NCBI GenBank assembly: GCA_947476145.1
Contig: CANJPH010000020.1
Span: 1-39,215, forward strand
From: Bacteroidota bacterium
GTDB taxonomy: Bacteria; Bacteroidota; Bacteroidia; Chitinophagales; Chitinophagaceae
Direction: 5' to 3'
DNA: 39,215 nucleotides
The notes beneath the pieces are model-generated. The model did no database searches. It was given only the letters and a program-made list of their open reading frames with translations, and was not told the DNA's origin. Position 1 is the first letter of the stretch; every line of letters starts with the position of its first letter. The translations under genes and the position numbers were made by a program. This document shows, piece by piece, positions 16,755 through 24,318 of the stretch.

Positions 16755-19700
16755 ATGTCCACAATACAGAAGATAAAAGAGAAATTTAAAGAGTTTGGAC
16801 CTACTTCATGGAGTATCACTAATAAAACATCTATTTACTTATTAATGTTGTTTATTAGCTTGGGAGGTATTTACCAATTTCTAACTTTACCGAAAGAGAA
16901 TTTTCCGGAAGTGATTATACCTACCATGTTTGTTCAAACCGTATATGTAGGAAACTCACCAAAAGATATAGAAAACTTAGTTACACGTCCTCTTGAAAAA
17001 CAAATTAAGAGTATTAGCGGGGTAAAAATTAATAAGTTTACCTCCTCTTCACAACAAGACTTTTCCTTAATTACAGTAGAGTTTAGTACCGACGTGAAAA
17101 CGGATGTGGCTTTACAAAAAGTAAAAGATGCAGTAGATAAGGCAAAAGGCGATCTGCCTAACGACCTTACACAGGAGCCTCGTGTAATGGAGTTGAACAT
17201 TAGTGACCAGCCTATTATGTTTGTGAATATTAGTGGCAACTATAGCACGGTTCAACTTAAAAAATATGCCGACGACTTAAAAGATAAACTAGAAGGCATT
17301 CCTCAAATTAATAGAATTGATTTAGCAGGTGCTCCTGAAAGAGAATTTCAAATTAATGTTGACAATTACCGCATGCAAACTGCGGGCATTACTTTTGATG
17401 ATATTAGCGCTGCCATTCAAAGAGAAAATCTTGATTTGTCAGGAGGATTATTAGAAGTAGGTAATATGCAACGTAATCTGCAATTAAAAGGGCAATTAAA
17501 AACTGCGAATGATATTGCCAATATTATTGTTCGTAACAATACGGGTGCAGCTATCTATTTAAAAGACGTAGCCACTATTAAAGATACCATTAAGAATACC
17601 GAAAGTTTTGCGCGCTTAAATGGTAAAAATGTTTTAACCTTAAATATTATTAAGCGAAATGGCGAAAATTTAATTGCCACTTCAGATGCTATAAAAGCCA
17701 TGGTGGAAGATGCAAAAATCACTGCTTTTCCTAAGGATTTAAAAGTGGTTATTTCGGGAGATCAAAGTATTCGTACAAAAAGTTCTTTTACGGAGTTGGT
17801 TAATTCAATTGTCATAGGCTTCATTTTGGTATTGATTGTATTAATGTTCTTTATGGGTGTTACCAACGCCTTCTTCGTAGCCTTGTCTGTGCCTTTAAGT
17901 ATGTTTGTTGCTTTTGTATTTTTACCAGCAGGTGACTTAGTAGTAGGCACGCATATTACCCTCAACTTTATGGTTTTGTTTGCCTTATTGTTTGGCTTGG
18001 GTATCATTGTGGATGATGCCATTGTGGTCATTGAAAATACACACCGTATATTTGTACAAGGCAAAGGGAAATTAACAGCAACTACTTCCGCAAAAATGGC
18101 TGCAGGTGAGGTTTTCATTCCTGTATTAGCGGGTACCATCACTACCCTTGCCCCTTTCTTCCCCTTATTATTTTGGCCAGGCATCATTGGTAAATTCATG
18201 ATATACTTACCTGCGATGTTAATTTTTACATTAGCCGCTTCCTTGGTAGTTGCCTTTATAATGAACCCAGTATTTGCAGTGGACTTTATGAATCATAGTG
18301 ACGATGAAATTGCGGAAGAATCAAAAGCTGCTATCTTTAAAAAGAAAGCTTTTTGGATTCCATTAGCAGTAGGCATTTTATTAGATTTTGCAGGTTTTAC
18401 TTTCTTAGGCAACCTGCTTATATTTATCATGATCACGGTGGTAGCGCATAAGTTCTTTATCAGTGATATGATTGTTAAGTTCCAAACGTCTACTCTTCCA
18501 AGATTAATGGATTGGTACGAACGTGCTTTAAGAAGGGCATTAACTGGATGGAGACCTGTTAGATTATTGATAGGCACTTTTGTATTATTGATTTTCTCTT
18601 TTGTTTTATTAGGGGTAAGTGTTAAAACTGGACGGGTAGGTATTGAGTTTTTCCCTAAAGGAGATCCTAACCAAGTATTTGTATATTTAAAATTACCCTC
18701 TGGTACCAATGTAGGCTATACCGATTCTATTACAAAAGTATTAGAAGCGAAAGTTAATAAGGTATTACAAAAGGATAATGTAAAAAATCCTTTGGTAGAA
18801 AGTATTATTAGCAATGTTGCCGTTGGTGCAGGCGACCCCATGCGCGGGGATAGAAGTAATCGCGCCGAGCTAGGACGTATACAAGTAAATTTTGTAGAAT
18901 TTGAAAAGCGTGAGGGAAAATCTACCGCCCCTTATTTAGAAAGTTTAAGGGCTGAATTAACAGGCGTCCCAGGTGCGGAGATATCTATAGACCAAGAGTC
19001 AAGTGGCCCTCCAACAGAACCTCCAGTGAATATTGAAATTCAGGGCGAAGATTTTGACAAGTTGGTTAAAACAGCAGTAGGTTTAAAAAATTATTTAGAC
19101 GCGGCTCAAATACCTGGTATCAATACTTTAAAAATAGATGTGGATTTACAAAATCCTGAATTGACATTAACCATTGACCGAGATCGTGCATTAATGGAAG
19201 GGGTAAGTAGTGCACAAGTAGGTATGCAAATTAGAACCGCTTTATTTGGTAAAGAAGTTTCTAAAATAAAAGAAGGAAAAGATGAATATAAAATTCAATT
19301 AAGAAGCCAAGAATTACAAAGAAACAATTTGGTAGATTTATTGAACATGCGTTTATCTTTTAGAGACATGGCTGCTGGCGGTATGGTAAAAAATATTCCT
19401 ATTAGCAGTTTGGTTAAAGTAGAGCCTACCAACACTTTTGGAAGTATCAAAAGAAAGGATCAAAAAAGATTAATTCAATTAAGTTCTAATGTTTTAGTAG
19501 ACAAGGGTTATAGCCCCACTAGTGTGAACGCTGCCATAGCGCAATATATTTCCAACTTTAAAGGAATTGCAGAAGGTATAACGGTAAAACAAACAGGAGA
19601 AAATCAACAACAATTAGAAACCGTTGCGTTTTTAGGGAAAGCCTTAATTATTGCGTTGATGTTAATCTTGTTTACATTGGTATTACAATTCAATTCTATT

Positions 19701-20348
19701 TCTAAATCGGTTATTATTTTAACAGAGATTCTGTTTAGTATTATTGGTGTATTCTTAGGCTTCTCTATTTTTGGAATGAAAATTTCTGGTGTAATGACAG
19801 GATTGGGTATTGTAGGCCTGGCGGGTATTGTGGTTAAAAATGGTATCCTGGTGATTGAGTTTGCCGACGAATTAAGATCAAGAGGCATGAAAACCAAAGA
19901 GGCCGTGGTGCAAGCAGGTAAGACTAGAATTATTCCTGTAATGTTAACGGCATTGGCTGCGATACTGGGCTTCATTCCTATTGCAATAGGTTTTAATATT
20001 AATTTTGTGACTTTGTTTAGTGAACTAAACCCACATATCTACTTTGGTGGTGACAACGTTGCGTTCTGGAAGCCATTAAGCTGGACATTAATCTTTGGTT
20101 TGATCTTTGCTTTCTTTATGACCTTGTTTATTGTACCAGGTATGTATTTAATTGCAGAACGTTTAAAACGTCCAATGCGTCGTCATTTTGGTGGCAAATG
20201 GATTAGCATGTTAGGTATTCCTCCTTTAACCATTGTATTTATTCCGTTGGTATTTGTAACCATGTATTTACATAAGCGAAATGTAAAACGTAGAATTGCA
20301 ATGCGCAATGCGAATGGAGATGCTACCGTAAACGGTGCTTGGTATTAG
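16755..20348 (+). CDS. RND-family efflux pump with extra predicted membrane segments
   Basis: The proton-driven inner-membrane pump of the system. The 1197-residue protein has the AcrB layout. A first membrane helix lies near 25-44. The TM4 proton-relay motif GLGIIVDDAIVVIEN has Asp420/Asp421, and its TM10 partner is Lys1028 in GIVVKNGILVIEF. Two large periplasmic portions with porter repeats are also present. Compared with AcrB (about 1050 residues) it has an extra hydrophobic hairpin at about 533-568, between the sixth and seventh standard helices. It also has one more hydrophobic segment near 1149-1172 at the C-terminus. Heavy-metal or multidrug subfamily cannot be decided. It is the last gene before a strong terminator. 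Confidence 0.93.
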   Translation: MSTIQKIKEKFKEFGPTSWSITNKTSIYLLMLFISLGGIYQFLTLPKENFPEVIIPTMFVQTVYVGNSPKDIENLVTRPLEKQIKSISGVKINKFTSSSQQDFSLITVEFSTDVKTDVALQKVKDAVDKAKGDLPNDLTQEPRVMELNISDQPIMFVNISGNYSTVQLKKYADDLKDKLEGIPQINRIDLAGAPEREFQINVDNYRMQTAGITFDDISAAIQRENLDLSGGLLEVGNMQRNLQLKGQLKTANDIANIIVRNNTGAAIYLKDVATIKDTIKNTESFARLNGKNVLTLNIIKRNGENLIATSDAIKAMVEDAKITAFPKDLKVVISGDQSIRTKSSFTELVNSIVIGFILVLIVLMFFMGVTNAFFVALSVPLSMFVAFVFLPAGDLVVGTHITLNFMVLFALLFGLGIIVDDAIVVIENTHRIFVQGKGKLTATTSAKMAAGEVFIPVLAGTITTLAPFFPLLFWPGIIGKFMIYLPAMLIFTLAASLVVAFIMNPVFAVDFMNHSDDEIAEESKAAIFKKKAFWIPLAVGILLDFAGFTFLGNLLIFIMITVVAHKFFISDMIVKFQTSTLPRLMDWYERALRRALTGWRPVRLLIGTFVLLIFSFVLLGVSVKTGRVGIEFFPKGDPNQVFVYLKLPSGTNVGYTDSITKVLEAKVNKVLQKDNVKNPLVESIISNVAVGAGDPMRGDRSNRAELGRIQVNFVEFEKREGKSTAPYLESLRAELTGVPGAEISIDQESSGPPTEPPVNIEIQGEDFDKLVKTAVGLKNYLDAAQIPGINTLKIDVDLQNPELTLTIDRDRALMEGVSSAQVGMQIRTALFGKEVSKIKEGKDEYKIQLRSQELQRNNLVDLLNMRLSFRDMAAGGMVKNIPISSLVKVEPTNTFGSIKRKDQKRLIQLSSNVLVDKGYSPTSVNAAIAQYISNFKGIAEGITVKQTGENQQQLETVAFLGKALIIALMLILFTLVLQFNSISKSVIILTEILFSIIGVFLGFSIFGMKISGVMTGLGIVGLAGIVVKNGILVIEFADELRSRGMKTKEAVVQAGKTRIIPVMLTALAAILGFIPIAIGFNINFVTLFSELNPHIYFGGDNVAFWKPLSWTLIFGLIFAFFMTLFIVPGMYLIAERLKRPMRRHFGGKWISMLGIPPLTIVFIPLVFVTMYLHKRNVKRRIAMRNANGDATVNGAWY

Positions 20349-20380
20349 TATTTCAATAAGCAATTGCTTTACATAAAAAC

Positions 20381-20409
20381 AAGAGGCGCCACGTATGTGG
20401 CGCCTCTTT
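20381..20409. terminator. Bidirectional terminator between the RND operon and the Sus locus
   Basis: GAGGCGCCAC (20383-20392) and GTGGCGCCTC (20397-20406) form a 10-bp GC-rich stem with a GTAT loop; flanking AA/TT extend it by two pairs. A short T-run follows on the plus strand and TTGTTTTTA on the minus strand. It sits 35 bases after the pump stop codon and 32 bases beyond the stop codon of the convergent SusE gene, so it can serve both operons. Confidence 0.9.
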
Positions 20410-20440
20410 ACTAAACGATTATATTACCCTCAAACCAATC

Positions 20441-21814
20441 TTATTGCTTAGTAACTGAATACGTGTAGTATCCAGCATTGCTTAAATTTAATACTACATT
20501 ATAAGTACCAGCGCCATATTTTAAATTGGCACCGCCACCTTCTAGTACACCATCTCCGCCATCGTCACCAAGGTTAATACCCCAGTCACTATTGGCTCTG
20601 AATTTTAATTCACTTTCAGCACCTAGTACTAAAGTTCCAGTCCACTTTCCATTGCTGTAAGTTAACTGTGTATCTGGGTTACCACCCCATCCACTAAATG
20701 CACCTACTACACCCCAAGTTGTTTTGGTAGCAGAATAGTCATTGGTAACGGTGTTAGCATTGATTAAGTAGTAACCAGCTGAAGCAACACTTAAGTTACC
20801 GCCACTTGTACTAATTTTTCCTGCAGCACCTGCACCATAACCTATACCTGCCCAATCTGGTTGGTTGGTTAATTTAAACTCCGATGCAGCGCTAAAGTAT
20901 ACATAACCCGAGTAGTTACCGTCTTTTGCTGTTGAAGCCAACATTGGCGCGTTCGCTGGTGTCCAGTTTTGGTATCCACCTGGCACATATAAACTTGCAT
21001 ATTCTTTATCTAAAGTAACTGTGAACTTACCTGATTGGAAGTCAAACTTAATAATATAGATACCTGTTACTGCAGGGCCAGGGAAGTTGTCAGATAAATT
21101 ATATCCAAAATCTCCGCCTTTTGCTAAACCAAATGCATTGTTATTGGCAACAGAATATTTATTACTCCAATCACCATTTACTGGTAAGGCTAAGTATTGT
21201 TGACCACCAATTAAATAGAATTTACCTTGGTAAGTAACCGAATCAACTCTTGTAAATTGTTGAGTAGGCACCGGCACTGGATTATTCCAACCACCCGCAG
21301 TTGCTGATCCAACCAAGAACAAAGTCTTAGAAGAAGGAGGAGTTACTTTTGGAGGAATCACATATGGAGTCATAGTCAATGTCAATACATTAGACGCAAT
21401 TTGATCATTGTTATTAGCATAAGAACTAACAATACGAACATCAACCTTGTAAGCAGTATTGTATTTAAAACCCAATGATAATAAAATGGCATTTAAATCT
21501 TTAGCAACGAATGCGTAGCTTGCTTTATTTGTCAATACAATAGAGGCAGCGTTTGAAAAATTACGACCGCTTGAATCTACTTGTAATACATATTTTACTG
21601 TACTAGCATTTGTAGCATATTGTGGATCTGACCAAGTGAAGGTAACCGCTGTAGTCAAGGAATCGGCCACTTTTGGTGCAATGGTAGTAGCAGATGCTTG
21701 TAAAGTAGCACTTACTCCATTTTTATAAACCGCTAAGGGTCCTACTTTCTCACATGCAAATAATACAATTGCAAGTGAAGTTGTAAATAGGAACGTTTTT
21801 AGTATTTGTTTCAT
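20441..21814 (-). CDS. SusE/SusF-type surface glycan-binding lipoprotein (long)
   Basis: A 457-residue outer-membrane lipoprotein that would hold glycan near the SusCD importer. The signal ends LFAC with Cys21 lipidated. An N-terminal SusE-like beta-sandwich covers about 25-150 (FTWSDPQYATNASTVKYVLQVD). A proline-rich hinge (PYVIPPKVTPPSS, about 150-162) leads to at least two or three tandem binding modules. These are recognised by repeated LFLVGSATAGGWNNP, LYVPGGYQNWTP and WGVVGAFSGWGG patterns, the aromatic-rich form known from starch-binding SusE/SusF. It is the last gene of the locus and lies 26 bases after its shorter paralogue. The glucan specificity is inferred from family resemblance and the GH13 gene upstream. 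Confidence 0.87.
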   Translation of the reverse strand: MKQILKTFLFTTSLAIVLFACEKVGPLAVYKNGVSATLQASATTIAPKVADSLTTAVTFTWSDPQYATNASTVKYVLQVDSSGRNFSNAASIVLTNKASYAFVAKDLNAILLSLGFKYNTAYKVDVRIVSSYANNNDQIASNVLTLTMTPYVIPPKVTPPSSKTLFLVGSATAGGWNNPVPVPTQQFTRVDSVTYQGKFYLIGGQQYLALPVNGDWSNKYSVANNNAFGLAKGGDFGYNLSDNFPGPAVTGIYIIKFDFQSGKFTVTLDKEYASLYVPGGYQNWTPANAPMLASTAKDGNYSGYVYFSAASEFKLTNQPDWAGIGYGAGAAGKISTSGGNLSVASAGYYLINANTVTNDYSATKTTWGVVGAFSGWGGNPDTQLTYSNGKWTGTLVLGAESELKFRANSDWGINLGDDGGDGVLEGGGANLKYGAGTYNVVLNLSNAGYYTYSVTKQ

Positions 21815-21840
21815 TATTTAAAATTTTACTTTTTTACAAC

Positions 21841-22671
21841 TTATTGTTTAGTGACAGTATAGGTGCCAGCTTGGAAGTCCACTACAATTTTATATTTACC
21901 TGCAACTGCTGGTGCGTCAAATCCTGGATCCGCATCTTTTTTCTCAAAGGTTCCAGCATAAGCATCGCCCGATAATTTTTTGTACTGCGTTCCCCAAACA
22001 CCATTCTCTTGAATCAATTTATAATTACCAGAAGACAACATGTCTACTACCAATTCATATTGTGTATCAGAAACCTTGGTGAATTTTTGGCTAGTTACAA
22101 ATGGAGCTGGTAATGGATTGGACCATCCTGAAGCAAATGCGTTACCTGTAACCCAAAGTGTTCCAGCGTCTGGCACGGGTACTTTTGGTGGAGGTGCATA
22201 AGGCAATACCTTAAACGTTAATTTATTAGAAACTAAATTAGTAGCGGTACTTCCTAAAGAAGCAATTACTCGCATTTCTAATTGAGCTACTTTACCTGTT
22301 TTTACTTTTAAATCAGCAATTAAGATATTAAACGCCTTTTGAGTATACGTTACAGATAGGTCTTGGCTAATTGAAACTGCTCTTTTATTAGGACCAGCAA
22401 AATTAGCACCCACGGTATCAATTTCTAAAGTATAAGATACGTTTTGAGAACTTACACCCGAAGCAAATTGAAAATTTGGATTAGACCAACTTAGCGTTAA
22501 CGCTTTGTCGTTTTCGGTATTAAAATTTAAACCGATGCTATCCTTAACGGAAGCAGTAAATACTGGAGCAGTGCCGCCAAGATAAGTATCTCTAGCTTCA
22601 TCCTTTTCGCAGGAAGCAAAAAATACTATCGCTATGCTCAAGTAGATTAATGATTGAAGAATTTTTTTCAT
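21841..22671 (-). CDS. SusE-type surface lipoprotein (short paralogue)
   Basis: A 276-residue lipoprotein with signal ending FFASC, Cys21. The residues right after it (EKDEARD) are strongly acidic, like the lipoprotein export signals that send Bacteroidota lipoproteins to the cell surface. The SusE N-terminal sandwich (about 30-155, LTLSWSNPNF and VSYTLEID) is followed by a PPPKVPVPD hinge and one terminal module (LWVTGNAFASGWSNPLP to the end). The layout matches the first half of the 457-residue neighbour, and both end in a TVTKQ/SVTKQ sequence, so the two likely arose by duplication. It lies 30 bases after the SusD gene and is read with it. Confidence 0.88.
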   Translation of the reverse strand: MKKILQSLIYLSIAIVFFASCEKDEARDTYLGGTAPVFTASVKDSIGLNFNTENDKALTLSWSNPNFQFASGVSSQNVSYTLEIDTVGANFAGPNKRAVSISQDLSVTYTQKAFNILIADLKVKTGKVAQLEMRVIASLGSTATNLVSNKLTFKVLPYAPPPKVPVPDAGTLWVTGNAFASGWSNPLPAPFVTSQKFTKVSDTQYELVVDMLSSGNYKLIQENGVWGTQYKKLSGDAYAGTFEKKDADPGFDAPAVAGKYKIVVDFQAGTYTVTKQ

Positions 22672-22701
22672 GTTATTGTTTTTTGTCTTTTAACAATGGT
22701 A

Positions 22702-24291
22702 TTAATACCCTGTATTTTGTTTAAGATTTGTATTGGAAGAGATATCAGCAGAAGGGATTGGATACAATTTTCTGTAGGCATCCACACCTGTTCCACCTTT
22801 AACCCCGCCTTTCCAAGGCCATAAATAAGTTGACTCAACAAATTTGTTATATCTGATTAAGTCCGTTCTTCTAAAGCCTTCCCAATATAATTCTCTGCTA
22901 CGCTCATCTAAAATGAAATCAGTAGTTAACTGCGCAGCAGTGATGTTTCCAGAACTATTGCCATATGCTCTTTGACGCATGGTATTGATATATCCTAATG
23001 CAGTAGTTGCATCACCACCAGTACCGCCTCTTGAAACAGCCTCGGCATAAGTTAAATACATTTCACTTAATCTAAAAATAGGGAAATCAATATCCGTCCA
23101 AGTTAAACTTGATCCTGCAGAACCATCCGCTTTAATATTTTTAAACTTCGTAACTGCATAACCATCTGTGAACTTAGTTAAGTCACTAATGTCAGCAGCT
23201 TGACCATTGGTATAAATTTGAGCACGCTTATCTGTAGCACCTGTAATATCGGTGAACTTATCAGCGAAAGCCTTAGTGGTTCTTAAACCACCCCATCCTC
23301 CGTCCACACCAAACTGAGTAGCATTCATAGAGCCACCAATTGGAGCGTGCGTTAAGAAGGTTGTTCCGCCCCAGTTTTGTGTTTTAACGCCATCAAAGTT
23401 GATGGTTAAAATAAATTCTGAAGTATTTAAGTTATTGTCCGCTCTCATTAATTTAGTGTAATCACTAATTAAAGAGTAACCAGCGTCAATTACTTTCTTA
23501 GAATAAGTGATGGCTTCGGTATTTTTTGCAGTACCCGTATATACACTTGCATTTAAGTAAATTCTAGCCAATAATGCCCAAGCTGCCGCTTTATCTGCTC
23601 TACCATATTCGTTTTTTCTAGCATCCGCTAAATCTGGTTCAATGGCTTTTAATTCAGATTCAATATAAGCAAATAGCTCAGTTCTAGTTTTTTGCGCTGG
23701 CAATGATGCGCCTAATAAATCGGCTTCAGAAACAAATGGAACGCTTCCAAATAAATCCATTAAAATGGAATACTGATACGCTCTTAAAAATCTTGCTTCT
23801 GCGCGGTATTTTTTAATATTATCCGCATCTGCACCTGTAATGCCTCTAGCAGATAAATTGGCATCAGAAGCTTGTCTGATAAAATCGTTTGCTAAAGTAA
23901 TTTGATAATAAGAACGGTAATATAAACCTGTTAACATTGGATTGCTAGCAGACCAGTTCATATTGTGGAAATCCTGAATACCTGGATCGCCCCAAGACAC
24001 AACTGCTTCGTCCGTACTTAATTCCTGCGCCTTCCAGTACAATCTTAGGAAGTCGGAAGTACCTTCATCAATTCCTTGAATATCCCCGTTGCCGGCAGGG
24101 CCATTATTCCCAGTTAATGCAAAACTTGCATACACTTTTGCAAAGGCTTGTTTGTAGCCAGTTGCATCTTTATAAACCATGGTGGAGGTAACATCATTTG
24201 TTGGCAACAAGTCTAATTGCTTAGCGCAAGAAGCCAATATGAATACCGAGAACACTGTGGCTATTACTATTTTAAATTTATTGTTTTTCAT
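22702..24291 (-). CDS. SusD-family nutrient-binding outer-membrane lipoprotein
   Basis: It forms the lid that captures oligosaccharides over the SusC pore. The 529-residue protein has a lipoprotein signal ending ILASC (Cys22). It then shows the helical TPR-like core of the family: FLRLYWKAQELSTDEAV, RAEARFLRAYQYSILMDLFGSVPFV at about 160-184, ADKAAAWALLARIYLNASVY, and the C-terminal RSRELYWEGFRRTDLIRYNKF with the usual sequel YPIPSADISSNTNLKQN. The gene follows susC by 27 bases in the invariant order. The ligand is not readable from sequence; starch-type glucan is suggested by neighbours. Confidence 0.95.
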   Translation of the reverse strand: MKNNKFKIVIATVFSVFILASCAKQLDLLPTNDVTSTMVYKDATGYKQAFAKVYASFALTGNNGPAGNGDIQGIDEGTSDFLRLYWKAQELSTDEAVVSWGDPGIQDFHNMNWSASNPMLTGLYYRSYYQITLANDFIRQASDANLSARGITGADADNIKKYRAEARFLRAYQYSILMDLFGSVPFVSEADLLGASLPAQKTRTELFAYIESELKAIEPDLADARKNEYGRADKAAAWALLARIYLNASVYTGTAKNTEAITYSKKVIDAGYSLISDYTKLMRADNNLNTSEFILTINFDGVKTQNWGGTTFLTHAPIGGSMNATQFGVDGGWGGLRTTKAFADKFTDITGATDKRAQIYTNGQAADISDLTKFTDGYAVTKFKNIKADGSAGSSLTWTDIDFPIFRLSEMYLTYAEAVSRGGTGGDATTALGYINTMRQRAYGNSSGNITAAQLTTDFILDERSRELYWEGFRRTDLIRYNKFVESTYLWPWKGGVKGGTGVDAYRKLYPIPSADISSNTNLKQNTGY

Positions 24292-24318
24292 TTTCTTTTA
24301 TTTATACGAATGAATGAA

